64,000 bases of DNA, from positions 1,068,465 to 1,132,464 of the forward strand of contig NC_000853.1 of the NCBI RefSeq assembly GCF_000008545.1, in the 5' to 3' direction. The first letter of the stretch is position 1, and every line of letters begins with the position of its first letter. This document shows, in pieces, positions 27,684-37,924 of this stretch. The notes under the pieces are model-generated. The model did no database searches, had not been told where the DNA came from, and saw nothing but the letters and a program-made list of their open reading frames with translations. The position numbers were made by a program, and so were the translations under genes. This DNA is from Thermotoga maritima MSB8. GTDB lineage: Bacteria; Thermotogota; Thermotogae; Thermotogales; Thermotogaceae.

Positions 27684-28104
27684 CGATCTTTCTGATTCTC
27701 CTTTCGTGCCTTCCTCCATCGAAGGGTGTTGAAAGGAAGGTATCCACTATCCAGAAAGCGAGCTCTGCTCCGATGAGCCTTCCCGGAAGAACGAGGATGT
27801 TTGCATTGTTGTGCGATCTCGCGAGTCTTGCCATGTCCGGGAAAAGACAGAGAGCTGCTCTTATGCCCCTGTACCTGTTTGCAGCAATTGACATCCCGAG
27901 CCCTGTCCCACACAAAAGGATTCCAAAATCCGCTTCGTTCGACAGAATGGATTGAACAACTTTTTTTGCGTAGTCCGGATAATCAACGGATTCCTCGGAA
28001 TAGGTACCGTGATCTTCCACTTCTATTCCCTTGCCCAGAAGGTAGTTCTTCACCTTCTCTTTCAGTTCAAAAGCTGCGTGGTCCGATGCAATAGCGATCT
28101 TCAC
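27673..28104 (-). CDS. rpiB: Ribose-5-phosphate isomerase B
   Basis: At 143 residues this is a standard Rpi[14 protein letters not shown] at the N terminus, [15 protein letters not shown] with the catalytic Cys, the [15 protein letters not shown] segment and [10 protein letters not shown] at the end. It interconverts ribose 5-phosphate and ribulose 5-phosphate in the pentose phosphate pathway. It overlaps the STAS gene upstream by four bases. Confidence 0.95.
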   Translation of the reverse strand: MKIAIASDHAAFELKEKVKNYLLGKGIEVEDHGTYSEESVDYPDYAKKVVQSILSNEADFGILLCGTGLGMSIAANRYRGIRAALCLFPDMARLARSHNNANILVLPGRLIGAELAFWIVDTFLSTPFDGGRHERRIRKIDEV

Positions 28105-28442
28105 TTTCTTCGCACCTCCTCCATGGCCTCCGATATCGTATCGTATATCTTCACTATGCGATCCAGATTCGTCAGAGAAAGGACTCGCTCTACCTTCTCG
28201 TTTGGAGACACCAGTGCAAAGAAACCACCACTGCTGCTGATACTCTTCAAGATGTTTACAATGACACCCAGACTGAAGCTGTCTATGCTCTCCACATCCG
28301 AGAGGACCAGAAATATCTTGTTGTAACCCTTGTTCAAAAACTCGTCAAAAACCCATTTTTTGAACAGATGCGCGTTCTCTATGTTGAGCTCTTTGTTCGG
28401 CATCAGTATCACCACGTCATCCACAATCTTGTAGGGAAACAT
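28101..28442 (-). CDS. STAS-domain anti-sigma factor antagonist-like protein
   Basis: A 113-residue single STAS domain like SpoIIAA/RsbV: short strands VVILMPNKELN and KIFLVLSDVESID, then the switch loop DSFSLGV, helix and C-terminal RIVKIYDTISEAMEEV. In classic antagonists the switch loop reads DSSGLG and the second Ser is phosphorylated; here that position aligns with Phe56, with serines at 55 and 57. Regulation by a serine kinase is therefore uncertain. No partner kinase or sigma gene is nearby. Confidence 0.85.
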   Translation of the reverse strand: MFPYKIVDDVVILMPNKELNIENAHLFKKWVFDEFLNKGYNKIFLVLSDVESIDSFSLGVIVNILKSISSSGGFFALVSPNEKVERVLSLTNLDRIVKIYDTISEAMEEVRRK

Positions 28443-28453
28443 TTTATCCCCCC

Positions 28454-29047
28454 TTAGAGTTTTCTGAAAACTCCCACCACTTTACCCAGGATTTTCACCT
28501 TTTCCGCCCTGAAAAACATCGACGACATCTCTCTGTTAGCGGGCCTCAACTCTACCGTATCACCCCTCTGATAGAACTTTTTTAGCGTCACCTCTCCGTC
28601 AACCATCGCCGCCACGATATCCCCGTTCTGCGCCCAATCCTGTCTTCTCACAAGAACTAGGTCCCCATCACAGATGTGTTCTTCTATCATGCTTTCTCCT
28701 TTTACCTTCAACAAAAAGTGATCGTAACCGCTCGAAAGAAAGCTCTCGGGAATTTCTATGTAATCTTCCAGATATTCGATGGCTTCTCTTTTTTCACCTG
28801 CACGAATCTCTCCAATCAGAGGTATTTTGTTCCTTATGCTTTTCGATATCCTCAGTGCCCGCGGTTTGCCGTTTTTCCTTTCGATGTAACCCTTCTTCTC
28901 CAGAGCAATTAGATGGAGAAGAGCGCCGCGCGGAGTGATCCTGAAGCGCCGCGCGATCTCCCTCACCGAGGGGGGATATCCATTTTTCTCTATGAACTCT
29001 TCTATGAACAGAAGCACCTTTCTCTGCCTTTCCGTGAGATCTTTCAA
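28454..29047 (-). CDS. lexA: LexA repressor
   Basis: The 197-residue protein has an N-terminal winged helix (LTERQRKVLLFIEEFIEKNG, then VREIARRFRITPRGAL), the cleavage site Ala83-Gly84 (IRAGEK), and the peptidase dyad Ser119 (VKGESMIEE) and Lys156 (VTLKKFYQ). It represses DNA-damage genes and cleaves itself when RecA is activated. It lies inside the metG-gyrA operon with four-base overlap to the archease gene, so no own operator is visible here. Confidence 0.95.
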   Translation of the reverse strand: MKDLTERQRKVLLFIEEFIEKNGYPPSVREIARRFRITPRGALLHLIALEKKGYIERKNGKPRALRISKSIRNKIPLIGEIRAGEKREAIEYLEDYIEIPESFLSSGYDHFLLKVKGESMIEEHICDGDLVLVRRQDWAQNGDIVAAMVDGEVTLKKFYQRGDTVELRPANREMSSMFFRAEKVKILGKVVGVFRKL

Positions 29048-29418
29048 GTATCGAACACCACCTTCGTTTTCAGAACATCTCCATCACGCTCGAACTTCAG
29101 AAGATGGTATGTGAGAGCTTTTATTTCGGTTCCCTCTTTTTTTCTGATCTTCCTGAAAGTTACTTTTAACTCATTCCCTTCCCTTTTAATCCTCCAGGGA
29201 GCCCATCCTTTCGATATCTCAAGAATCCAGTCGTTCACCGTGTCAAAAAAAGCGTCTTCCGTCTCTTCAAGAGGATACATTTTCTCTTTCTCTTCGGTGT
29301 CGAGGACAATCCCTTCTTCTTCGAGAAGGATGTTTCTCGCCTCTTCCAGAAGTTCTTCGTAAGAGTTCCCGGATATCTCGTAAGCGATATCGGCGGTATG
29401 TTCTATGGGTTTCCTCAA
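29044..29418 (-). CDS. Archease
   Basis: A 124-residue archease: start [46 protein letters not shown] and end [16 protein letters not shown]. Archease activates the RNA ligase RtcB and some tRNA methyltransferases; no rtcB lies in the window. It overlaps gyrA and lexA by four bases each. Confidence 0.92.
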   Translation of the reverse strand: MRKPIEHTADIAYEISGNSYEELLEEARNILLEEEGIVLDTEEKEKMYPLEETEDAFFDTVNDWILEISKGWAPWRIKREGNELKVTFRKIRKKEGTEIKALTYHLLKFERDGDVLKTKVVFDT

Positions 29419-31829
29419 TCTTTCACCACCGCCACCTTCGATATGGTATCGTCTCCAAGTTCGATGAGTTTCACACCTTTCGTTACACGACCGATGACAC
29501 CGATTTCAGACACGGGAAATCTGATCATCATACCGTTTCTTGTGACCACCACTATCTCTTCGTCGCCCCTCACGTACCTCACAGCTACTACGTATCCCGT
29601 TTTGTTCACATCGGAGATGTTTCTGAGACCCGTTCCTCCCCTTCTTTGAATCCTGTACAGCTGAACGGGTGTTCTCTTGCCGAATCCCTTCTCTGTCACG
29701 GTGAGAATCTCTCCTTCCTCACCTGGAGGTATCACGTCCACACTCACCACTTCGTCTCCTGGCTGAAGCTTTATCGCCTGAACTCCGGCCGCATTTCTTC
29801 CCATTCTGCGAACATCACTCACCGGAAATCTGATGGCCATACCCATCTTCGTTGCCACTATGAGTGTTTCTTTTTCGCTGTTAACAACCCTGGCGCTGAC
29901 GATCTCATCTCCAGGTTCTATCTTTATGGCTCTGACACCGCGATTGCTGGTGGCGTTTTCAAACTCTTTGAGGGCGGTCCTTTTGATCTTCCCGGACTTC
30001 GTAGCGATCACAAGATCCCTTCCTTCACCGTTCAGAGAAGCGAGTGCCACGATCTTTTCTGTGTCTTCGAGATTCAGAAACGCGGTGATGTGTCTTCCTC
30101 TCGTGTTTCTTCCGGTAGTTTCCAGCTGATAATTCTTGAGAACGTACGCCCGCCCGAGGTTCGTTATAAACAGGGTCGATGAGGTGTTCTTCGCGACCAC
30201 AACGAACTCGACCTCATCATCTTCAGAGAGTTTCGAGACGGTGATACCTTTACCTCCACGCTTCTGCGATCTGTAGCTGTTCAGCGGTGTGCTCTTCAGA
30301 TAACCCTTATGACTCAGTGTGATCACCACGTCCTCTTCGACAATGAGTTCTTCTTCGTTGTATTCGATACTTTGATCTGTTACTTCTGTTCTTCTGGGAT
30401 CTCCGTATTGCTGCTTCAGGTAGAGGAATTCTTTTTTCATTATCTCCTTTACTTTTTCGTCCTTCTCGAGTATTTCCTTCACTTCTGAGATCTTCCTGAC
30501 CAGATCGGAGTATTCGTTTTGAAGGTTCTCTATTTCGAGGGAAGTCAGCCTCGAAAGTCTCATGTCGAGAATGGCTTTTGCCTGTTCTTCGGTGATCTCG
30601 AGTGTTTCCATGAGCGATTGCCTCGCACTTTCCACATCTTTGCTGTTCCTCACGATGTCCACAACAACACCTATCGCTCTTGCCGCTTTCAGGAGACCCT
30701 CGACAACGTGTGCCCTCCTTGTGTACTGCTCGTATTCGTACCTTGCTCTTCTTCTGATGACTTCAAAGCGGTGCTCAAGGAAAGCTTCCATCAATCCTTT
30801 CAGATTCATCAACCTGGGCCTTTTGTGTTTGTCTATGACCAGCATCTGAACGTTGAAGTAATCCTGAAGAGCGGTTCTCTTGTAGAGATTGTTTATTATG
30901 ACCTCTTCGTTTGCGTCTTTTGGAATTTCTATGACTATTCTCATTCCGCGTTTGTCAGATTCATCTCTTATGTTCCTGATTGGGAGTGATTCGTCGTCTT
31001 TTGCAATCTTCGCTATTTGCTCTATGAGACCCGCTTTACTGACTCCGTACGGAATCTCCGTGATGACGATTCGCTTCACTCTCTTTCCATCCTCGACGTG
31101 CACCTTCCCTCTGACGATGATCCTGCCTCTTCCCTCTTCGTAAACCTTCTTCAACTCAGAAGCGTTCACTACCACGGCTCCTGTGGGGAAATCCGGCCCC
31201 TTTATGAACTGCATGAGTTCTTCAACCGTGGCTTCTGGATGGTCGATCAAATAAATCAGGGCATCCACGGTCTCGGAGAGATTGTGTGGAGGTATGTTCG
31301 TGGCCATTCCCACCGCTATACCGGAGGCACCGTTTATTATGAGATTTGGCACTTTGGATGGGAGGACTTCAGGCTCCTTCAGCGTGCCATCGAAATTGTC
31401 GATCATGTTCACCGTGTTCTTTTCTATGTCTTCGAGCATTTCTTCTGCGAGCCTCGTGAGTCTCGCTTCCGTGTACCTCATCGCGGCTGGAGGGTCTCTG
31501 TCTATGGAACCGAAGTTTCCCTGACCCTCTATGAGTGGATACCTCATCGTGAACGGTTGAGCCATCCTCACGAGGGCATCATACACGGGTGCGTCGCCGT
31601 GAGGATGGTACTTACCCATCACTTCACCGACGATTCTCGCACTCTTCTTTGTGGGTGAGTTGTGCTTGAGGCCGAGTTCGTACATTCCATAGAGAATTCT
31701 CCTCTGAACGGGTTTGAGGCCGTCCCGAACATCCGGAATGGCCCTTCCCACTATAACGCTCATCGAGTACAGAAGATAAGACTCAACAAGCTCATCCTCT
31801 ACGGGTTTGTTTATCAGGATCTCTGGCAT
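29415..31829 (-). CDS. gyrA: DNA gyrase subunit A
   Basis: At 804 residues this has the full GyrA layout. The winged helix carries the catalytic Tyr119 ([10 protein letters not shown]), a tower and coiled coil follow, and the C-terminal beta-pinwheel has repeated [16 protein letters not shown] blades. The GyrA box appears as QKRGGKG, near residue 525, marking gyrase rather than topoisomerase IV. It forms A2B2 with GyrB to introduce negative supercoils. It is 13 bases after metG. Confidence 0.95.
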   Translation of the reverse strand: MPEILINKPVEDELVESYLLYSMSVIVGRAIPDVRDGLKPVQRRILYGMYELGLKHNSPTKKSARIVGEVMGKYHPHGDAPVYDALVRMAQPFTMRYPLIEGQGNFGSIDRDPPAAMRYTEARLTRLAEEMLEDIEKNTVNMIDNFDGTLKEPEVLPSKVPNLIINGASGIAVGMATNIPPHNLSETVDALIYLIDHPEATVEELMQFIKGPDFPTGAVVVNASELKKVYEEGRGRIIVRGKVHVEDGKRVKRIVITEIPYGVSKAGLIEQIAKIAKDDESLPIRNIRDESDKRGMRIVIEIPKDANEEVIINNLYKRTALQDYFNVQMLVIDKHKRPRLMNLKGLMEAFLEHRFEVIRRRARYEYEQYTRRAHVVEGLLKAARAIGVVVDIVRNSKDVESARQSLMETLEITEEQAKAILDMRLSRLTSLEIENLQNEYSDLVRKISEVKEILEKDEKVKEIMKKEFLYLKQQYGDPRRTEVTDQSIEYNEEELIVEEDVVITLSHKGYLKSTPLNSYRSQKRGGKGITVSKLSEDDEVEFVVVAKNTSSTLFITNLGRAYVLKNYQLETTGRNTRGRHITAFLNLEDTEKIVALASLNGEGRDLVIATKSGKIKRTALKEFENATSNRGVRAIKIEPGDEIVSARVVNSEKETLIVATKMGMAIRFPVSDVRRMGRNAAGVQAIKLQPGDEVVSVDVIPPGEEGEILTVTEKGFGKRTPVQLYRIQRRGGTGLRNISDVNKTGYVVAVRYVRGDEEIVVVTRNGMMIRFPVSEIGVIGRVTKGVKLIELGDDTISKVAVVKD

Positions 31830-31842
31830 TCACATCCCTCCG

Positions 31843-33732
31843 TCAGGACACCTTCGCACCTGGTGTGATTTCTCCATCTACAGTCAAAAGTCTCAAGGTA
31901 TCGCCGGACTTTGCGGCGAGAAGCATTCCCTGAGACTCTATGCCCATGAGTTTTGCGGGTTTTAAATTAGCGACAACGACGATCAGTTTTCCTACGAGTT
32001 CTTCAGGTCTGTAGTGTTCTGCAATTCCCGCCACTATCTGTCTCTTTTCCGTTCCAAGATCGATTATCAATCTGAGAAGTTTTCTGGAATTTGGAACCTT
32101 CTCCGCTTCGAGGACCTTTGCGATTCTGAGGTCTACTTTGGAAAAATCATCTATTGTGATCGCGTTCTGTTCGGCCGACACCGTCTCCACCACCTTTTTG
32201 AAGTCTTTCGCGTCGATTTTCTTGAAGAGAGGTTCGCCGTGGATCACTGTGGAACCAGGCTTCAGAACACCCCAGTTCTCCAGATGTTCCTTCGAAGGCT
32301 TTTCTTCAAAGGACACTCTTCTGAACACTTCTTCGGAGGTGTCTGGCATCACCGGGAGCGTCATCAGAGCCACCTTGAACACTGCCTCCAGTGAGTTGTA
32401 CAGCACCGTTCCGAGCCTTTCCATATTCCCCTCTTTTCCAAGTATCCAGGGCTTCGTGTCGTTGAAGTACTTGTTTACGTCCGCTATGAACTCCCATATC
32501 TTGTCCAGGGCTTCTGTGAGCCGGTAGGAATCCATGAGTTCATGGTAAGCGTCTTTTGTTTCGAAGAACCTCTCCTTCAGCCAGCTGTCGAACCCTTCCT
32601 GAGCGGAAGGAGAAGGGAGTCTTCCGTTGAAATACTTCTTTATCATAGCCGTGATCCTGTGAAGGAGATTTCCGTAGTCGTTCGCGAGATCGGAATTCAA
32701 TCTGTGGACGAGTCTTTCCTCCGAGAAATCGCCGTCTTTTCCGAACATGATATCCCGTATCAGGTAGTACCTCACCACATCGTTGCCGTATCTCTTCACG
32801 AAGAACCTGGGGTCTATAGCGTTGCCGAGAGACTTGCTGATCTTCTGGCCGTTCACCGTGAGCCACCCGTGTGCGAACACCTTCTTTGGAAGTGGGAGTC
32901 CAACCGACATGAGCATCGCAGGCCATATGATGGAGTGGAATCTGTTTATTTCTTTTCCTATCAGATGCAAATCTGCGGGCCACCATTTGTTGAACATCTC
33001 ATCGTTCCAGCCGTACCCTATAGCGGATATGTAATTTATGAGAGCGTCCACCCACACATAGATCACGTGTTCCGGATCGTCCTTCATGGGAACGCCCCAT
33101 TTGAAGGTCGTCCTGGTGATGCTCAGGTCTTTGAGACCACCTTCGAGGATCTTCAACATCTCGTTTCTTCTGAAGTCCGGTTCCACAAAATCGGGATGCT
33201 CCTCGTAGTACTTCAGAAGGGAATCTCTGTATTTCGAAAGTCTGAAGAAGTAATTCTCTTCCTCGACCCATTTGACGGGTCTTTTACACTCCGGACAGAA
33301 ACGTTCTTCTCCTTCCTTTATAACCTCGTCCTCGTTCCAGAACGTCTCACAGGGAACACAGTACCATCCCTTGTAGATGCCCTTGTAGACGTCTCCGTTC
33401 TCCTTCATCTTCGCAACGAATTCCTGGACAGTTTTCATGTGCATTTCGTCTGTGGTTCGGATGAAATAATCGTTCGTGATCTTCAGTTCTTTCCAGAGCC
33501 GTTTGAACTTTTCAGCCAGTTCGTCACAGAATTCCTGCGGGTCCTTCCCCGCCTGCTGGGCTGCCTGCAGTACCTTCTGGCCGTGCTCATCTGTTCCCGT
33601 GAGGAAGAACACATCGTAACCCATGAAACGTTTGTAGCGAGCGATGATATCGGCTACAATAGTGGTATAGGCACTTCCTATGTGGGGCTCAGAATTCACG
33701 TAGTAGATTGGGGTGGTGATGTAAAATTTCAA
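31843..33732 (-). CDS. metG: Methionyl-tRNA synthetase with C-terminal tRNA-binding domain
   Basis: The 629-residue class I synthetase has the HIGH motif as EPHIGSAYT, two CXXC zinc pairs (CVPCETF and CPECKRP), and the KMSKS motif as KISKSLG near residue 297. An appended EMAP/Trbp111-like tRNA-binding domain occupies about 530-629 (SKVDLRIAKVLEAEKVP, ESQGMLLAA). It is the first gene of the 11-gene minus-strand operon and is divergent from the DUF4438 gene across 60 bases. Confidence 0.95.
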   Translation of the reverse strand: MKFYITTPIYYVNSEPHIGSAYTTIVADIIARYKRFMGYDVFFLTGTDEHGQKVLQAAQQAGKDPQEFCDELAEKFKRLWKELKITNDYFIRTTDEMHMKTVQEFVAKMKENGDVYKGIYKGWYCVPCETFWNEDEVIKEGEERFCPECKRPVKWVEEENYFFRLSKYRDSLLKYYEEHPDFVEPDFRRNEMLKILEGGLKDLSITRTTFKWGVPMKDDPEHVIYVWVDALINYISAIGYGWNDEMFNKWWPADLHLIGKEINRFHSIIWPAMLMSVGLPLPKKVFAHGWLTVNGQKISKSLGNAIDPRFFVKRYGNDVVRYYLIRDIMFGKDGDFSEERLVHRLNSDLANDYGNLLHRITAMIKKYFNGRLPSPSAQEGFDSWLKERFFETKDAYHELMDSYRLTEALDKIWEFIADVNKYFNDTKPWILGKEGNMERLGTVLYNSLEAVFKVALMTLPVMPDTSEEVFRRVSFEEKPSKEHLENWGVLKPGSTVIHGEPLFKKIDAKDFKKVVETVSAEQNAITIDDFSKVDLRIAKVLEAEKVPNSRKLLRLIIDLGTEKRQIVAGIAEHYRPEELVGKLIVVVANLKPAKLMGIESQGMLLAAKSGDTLRLLTVDGEITPGAKVS

Positions 33733-33792
33733 AGTGTCACCTCCTTGTTTTCCCTATCTATTCAATGATACCACACACCGGAGGTGAGATTT

Positions 33793-34641
33793 GTGAGAAC
33801 TAACAAAGACAGACTCGTTCGAATTTCGGTTGTTGGAGAGATCGCTCCAGCGAAAATGAGGTCTCCTTACAGTGTAACAACCGAAGGGACAGTGAGGGTA
33901 ATTCCAGTGCTTGGAGGCATCACCTACAACGTGAAGGTGGGTGACAGTGCTTACGGATGGGCAGGAGACCATGTAGAACCGGGTGTGTCTGTCATGGCAA
34001 GAAGAAAAGAAGAGGAAATACCGCTGATGACTCTCTCGTGTATAGGAAACGAAGTGATCGTGATGTCTGGAGACGCGAAGGGAAGCAGAGGATTCGTCAC
34101 GGGAAAACACGGAGGTGTGAACCACGTTCTCGTTCACTTCGAGGAAGAAGTACTCGGAAAGCTCATGGTGGGGGATAAGATATTGATAAAGGCCTGGGGG
34201 CAGGGACTGAAGCTTCTGGATCATCCGGATGTGAAGGTGATGAACATCGACCCAGATCTCTTCGAAAAACTTGGGATACAGGAAAAGAATGGGAAAATCC
34301 ATGTACCTGTTGTTGCGAAGATTCCAGCGCACATGATGGGATCTGGGATTGGCGCTTCGAGCAGTGCTTCCACCGACTACGATATAATGGCATCGAATCC
34401 TGAGGATCTTGGAGTAGCGGATCTGAAACTTGGAGACATCGTCGCAATTCAGGACCACGACAATTCCTATGGAGTTGGAAAGTACAGAAAAGGGGCAGTA
34501 TCGATAGGTGTTGTGGTACACTCTGCCTGCGTTTCAGCAGGACACGGTCCGGGTGTGGTTGTGATCATGACGGGAGACGAATCGAAGATATTACCGGAAG
34601 AGGTGGAAAGGGCGAACATATCTGATTATCTTGTGAGGTGA
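33793..34641 (+). CDS. DUF4438 family protein
   Basis: The protein is 282 residues from GTG 33793, which has GGAGGTGA about 6 bases before it; a GTG at 33784 is in frame but overlaps that site. It shows MRSPYSVTTEGTVRVIP near the N terminus, VIVMSGDAKGSRGFVTGKHG, and the glycine-rich MMGSGIGASSSASTDYDI. It ends with VVVHSACVSAGHGPGVVVIM. This matches DUF4438, a family with known structures but no assigned activity. It opens the long plus-strand gene run; rhomboid follows four bases later. Confidence 0.83.
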   Translation: MRTNKDRLVRISVVGEIAPAKMRSPYSVTTEGTVRVIPVLGGITYNVKVGDSAYGWAGDHVEPGVSVMARRKEEEIPLMTLSCIGNEVIVMSGDAKGSRGFVTGKHGGVNHVLVHFEEEVLGKLMVGDKILIKAWGQGLKLLDHPDVKVMNIDPDLFEKLGIQEKNGKIHVPVVAKIPAHMMGSGIGASSSASTDYDIMASNPEDLGVADLKLGDIVAIQDHDNSYGVGKYRKGAVSIGVVVHSACVSAGHGPGVVVIMTGDESKILPEEVERANISDYLVR

Positions 34642-34645
34642 TATC

Positions 34646-35314
34646 GTGTTTCCTCTTTACGATGTTCTCCCAAGTAGAAAGAAGCCTTACGTAACGATAG
34701 CTTTGATTTTGATAAACGTGGTTGTTTTCGTGTATGAACTCATGTTGAACGACAGAGAACTTCTCCTGTTCATGTACAGATATGGCCTCGTGCCAGCTCG
34801 TTACACGGTTGAGAGAGTAAAAGAAGCGCTCGGCTTTTCTCTTCTTCCTTTCATAACTCACATGTTTCTCCACGGAGGGTTCTGGCACATCCTGGGTAAC
34901 ATGTGGTTTCTCTGGATATTCGGAGACAACACAGAAGACGAGATGGGCCACGTTGGCTACACTCTGTTTTATCTATCCGCCGGTATTTTTGCCGCACTCA
35001 CCCAGTTCGTTTTTACGCTTCATTCAACAACTCCCATGGTTGGGGCATCCGGGGCGGTGTCCGGAGTTATGGGAGCTTATTTCGTACTGTTTCCGTACTC
35101 GAGGATCGTGACTCTGTTTCCAATTTTCTTCTTCCTCACACTCGTGGAAATACCGGCGTTCTACTATCTGATGATCTGGTTCTTTATCCAGGTTCTGAAC
35201 GGCCTTGTTGGATCCTACGGAATAGCGTGGTGGGCACACATAGGTGGATTTGTCTACGGGATGATTTGGGGATATATTTTAAGGATGAGAAGGATTCACA
35301 GATACAGATATTGA
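34646..35314 (+). CDS. Rhomboid family intramembrane serine protease
   Basis: A 222-residue protein with about six membrane helices. Catalytic marks are the first-helix-loop HMFLHGGFWHILGNMWFLW, the serine in GASGAVSGVMG, and the histidine in WWAHIGGFVYGM. Rhomboids cut membrane proteins inside the bilayer; the substrate here is unknown. GTG start, between DUF4438 and the Trk genes. Confidence 0.92.
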   Translation: MFPLYDVLPSRKKPYVTIALILINVVVFVYELMLNDRELLLFMYRYGLVPARYTVERVKEALGFSLLPFITHMFLHGGFWHILGNMWFLWIFGDNTEDEMGHVGYTLFYLSAGIFAALTQFVFTLHSTTPMVGASGAVSGVMGAYFVLFPYSRIVTLFPIFFFLTLVEIPAFYYLMIWFFIQVLNGLVGSYGIAWWAHIGGFVYGMIWGYILRMRRIHRYRY

Positions 35315-35333
35315 AGGTGAGGGAGTTAACATT

Positions 35334-35765
35334 ATGTCAAAAAAACAAAAAAGCAAGTACATCGTGATATTCGGCTGTGGAAGACTTGGATCGCTGATAG
35401 CAAATCTTGCTTCCTCTTCGGGACACAGTGTCGTGGTCGTGGATAAAAACGAATACGCGTTTCACAGGCTCAACTCCGAGTTTTCCGGTTTCACCGTGGT
35501 GGGAGATGCCGCGGAGTTTGAAACTCTGAAAGAGTGTGGTATGGAGAAGGCAGACATGGTGTTTGCGTTCACGAACGACGACAGTACGAATTTCTTCATC
35601 TCGATGAACGCAAGGTACATGTTCAACGTGGAGAACGTGATCGCCAGGGTCTACGATCCGGAAAAGATAAAGATTTTCGAAGAAAATGGAATAAAAACCA
35701 TCTGTCCCGCCGTTCTCATGATAGAGAAAGTAAAGGAGTTCATCATAGGGAGTGAAGAAGATTGA
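35334..35765 (+). CDS. Trk potassium uptake regulatory subunit, RCK-N domain only
   Basis: A 143-residue protein made of one TrkA-N/RCK-N domain: YIVIFGCGRLGSLIANLA with the GxGxxG loop, VVVVDKNEYAF, VVGDAAEFETLKECG. It lacks the C-terminal TrkA-C domain. With the full TrkA-type partner that follows (four-base overlap) it would form a mixed gating ring for TrkH; a two-subunit ring of this kind is known from T. maritima, as I recall. Confidence 0.9.
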   Translation: MSKKQKSKYIVIFGCGRLGSLIANLASSSGHSVVVVDKNEYAFHRLNSEFSGFTVVGDAAEFETLKECGMEKADMVFAFTNDDSTNFFISMNARYMFNVENVIARVYDPEKIKIFEENGIKTICPAVLMIEKVKEFIIGSEED

Positions 35766-36418
35766 AAGTCATAATAATCGGTGGAGAAACGACGGCGTAT
35801 TACCTTGCGCGTTCCATGCTGTCACGAAAGTACGGTGTAGTGATCATAAACAAAGACAGGGAACTCTGCGAAGAGTTCGCCAAGAAATTGAAGGCGACGA
35901 TCATACACGGAGATGGAAGTCACAAAGAGATACTCAGAGACGCCGAGGTTTCGAAAAACGATGTGGTGGTGATCCTCACTCCAAGAGATGAGGTCAATTT
36001 GTTCATCGCACAGCTTGTTATGAAGGACTTCGGGGTAAAGCGGGTAGTGAGTCTTGTCAACGACCCGGGAAACATGGAAATATTCAAAAAAATGGGTATC
36101 ACAACCGTCTTGAATCTCACCACTCTCATAACGAACACGGTGGAAGCTCTCATCTTCCCAGATGAGTTCTCCAGCATCATACCGCTGGAACAAGGTATTG
36201 AGTTTCTAAGTGTGAACGTGGAAGAAGACAGTCCGGTTGTGGGAAAGAAGTTGAAGGATCTTCCGCTTCCAAGGGATAGTATCATCGCTGCCATCGTCCG
36301 CGGTGGAGTGCTTGTGGTTCCGAGAGGAGATACGGAGATCCTCTCCGGTGATAAACTGTACGTGATCGTAAGTGCAGAAGCCAAAGAAACAGTCGAAGAG
36401 ACACTGCTTGGAAGGTGA
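35762..36418 (+). CDS. trkA: TrkA-type potassium uptake regulator (RCK-N plus RCK-C)
   Basis: The 218-residue protein has an RCK-N domain (to about 135) and a TrkA-C domain (about 140-215, ending GDTEILSGDKLYVIVSAE). The nucleotide loop reads IIIGGETTAYYLA rather than the usual GxGxxG, unlike the preceding subunit, so the two subunits may bind nucleotide differently. It sits between its partner and trkH. Confidence 0.9.
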   Translation: MKVIIIGGETTAYYLARSMLSRKYGVVIINKDRELCEEFAKKLKATIIHGDGSHKEILRDAEVSKNDVVVILTPRDEVNLFIAQLVMKDFGVKRVVSLVNDPGNMEIFKKMGITTVLNLTTLITNTVEALIFPDEFSSIIPLEQGIEFLSVNVEEDSPVVGKKLKDLPLPRDSIIAAIVRGGVLVVPRGDTEILSGDKLYVIVSAEAKETVEETLLGR

Positions 36419-36424
36419 GAAAAA

Positions 36425-37924
36425 TTGGAAGACCTAATGACCAGTACCAAATACAGACTCAAGGTGATTTTCTGGTACGTAGGTCAGCTTTTGATATGGT
36501 TCCCTGCGATCCTTCTTCTGCCAACAATTTTTGTGATTTTCTATCCTGAAGAGTGGATATACATCGAGTCTTTTTTGGTTCCTTCAATCATTTCCTTTGC
36601 CTCTGGTGTTGTTCTTAAAAAAGTTTCAAAATTGAACGAGACTCGTGTAGTGGGGTATCAGGAAGGAGCGGTGATAGTTGTCACAACGTGGTGCGCCGCG
36701 GTAGTCCTTTCAGCACTTCCGTTCGTTATAGAGGGTCTTTTGAATTTTCACCAGGCAGTATTCGAGGCCACAAGCGGCTGGACCACAACGGGGCTCACCA
36801 TGTTTCCTGACGTGGAGAGTCTTCCCCATGTGTTTCTGGTGTGGAGAAGTGTCATGCAGTTCATTGGAGGTGCGGGATTTGCCGTCATAATGCTCGCCAC
36901 ATTGATCGGACCTCTCGGAGCTTCCCTTTACAGTTCCGAAGGTAGGGTGGACAACATACTCCCAAATGTGACCCACTCCACGAAGGTGATCATGGTCATA
37001 TACGTGGCGTACGCCGCCGCTGGTATGTTCTTTCTTCATATGGCCGGTATGCCCTGGTTCGATGCCTTCAACCATTCTCTCACCGCTCTCGCAACGGGTG
37101 GTTTCTCGGTGAAAAACGCGAGTATTGGATACTACGGCAGTGTATCGATAGAAGTGATAACCATCGTTCTCATGCTGCTCGGTGGAACGGGTTTTGGAAT
37201 CCATTACACCCTCTGGAAGGGAAACTTCAAAGCCTTCGTCAAAAACGGGGAACCCTGGATCATGGGATCCACCATTGTCATCGCATCGCTGTTTCTACTG
37301 CGACCAGCCGAAAAGGTTTTTCACGAAAAGGCGCTCAGATACGTGGTGTTTCAGGTAGTCTCTGCAATAACGGGCACCGGGTTCTCCAACGCCGATCTTG
37401 TTCCGTGGGTTACTCTCTTTCCAATCGGCGTGTATCTTCTCACCGTTATCATGATGCTCGGTGGAATGATGGATTCAACGGCTGGTGGTTTGAAACAGTT
37501 CAGAGTGTTCGTCACACTGAAATTGATATATCGATCTATCATCAATTTCATGGGACCGAGGCGAAAGGTTGAAAAGATCATAGTTTGGAAAGGTGAAAAC
37601 AGGAAAACCATAGACGATGGGATCATAAAGGACATGTTCGTCTTCTTTGGGGTCTACGCCCTGACCTATCTGGTGGGAACCTTGATCCTCATGAGTTACG
37701 GATACGATCCACTGGTTTCCATGTTCGAATTCTCCTCCGCAATGAATGGAGTAGGTCTCTCGGTGGGGCTCACCAGTCCGAATCTTCCGGTGGGTGTAAT
37801 ATGGACCATGACGGTGGGCATGTTCCTCGGAAGACTGGAATTCCTCGTCGTCTTTTACGCAATTGTGAGAATCATAAGAGATGTGAAGATTCTTCTCGAG
37901 GAAAGGGGAGGTGTGAATAGTTGA
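36425..37924 (+). CDS. trkH: TrkH-type potassium transporter, membrane subunit
   Basis: A 499-residue membrane protein with the four repeated pore regions of the Trk/Ktr/HKT superfamily. Filter segments are EATSGWTTTGLTMF, TALATGGFSVKNAS, SAITGTGFSNADL and SSAMNGVGLSVGLT. Together with the two RCK proteins just upstream it makes a complete K+ uptake system. TTG start with GGTGAG a few bases ahead; an ATG four codons on is possible. It overlaps hisS by four bases. Confidence 0.93.
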   Translation: MEDLMTSTKYRLKVIFWYVGQLLIWFPAILLLPTIFVIFYPEEWIYIESFLVPSIISFASGVVLKKVSKLNETRVVGYQEGAVIVVTTWCAAVVLSALPFVIEGLLNFHQAVFEATSGWTTTGLTMFPDVESLPHVFLVWRSVMQFIGGAGFAVIMLATLIGPLGASLYSSEGRVDNILPNVTHSTKVIMVIYVAYAAAGMFFLHMAGMPWFDAFNHSLTALATGGFSVKNASIGYYGSVSIEVITIVLMLLGGTGFGIHYTLWKGNFKAFVKNGEPWIMGSTIVIASLFLLRPAEKVFHEKALRYVVFQVVSAITGTGFSNADLVPWVTLFPIGVYLLTVIMMLGGMMDSTAGGLKQFRVFVTLKLIYRSIINFMGPRRKVEKIIVWKGENRKTIDDGIIKDMFVFFGVYALTYLVGTLILMSYGYDPLVSMFEFSSAMNGVGLSVGLTSPNLPVGVIWTMTVGMFLGRLEFLVVFYAIVRIIRDVKILLEERGGVNS

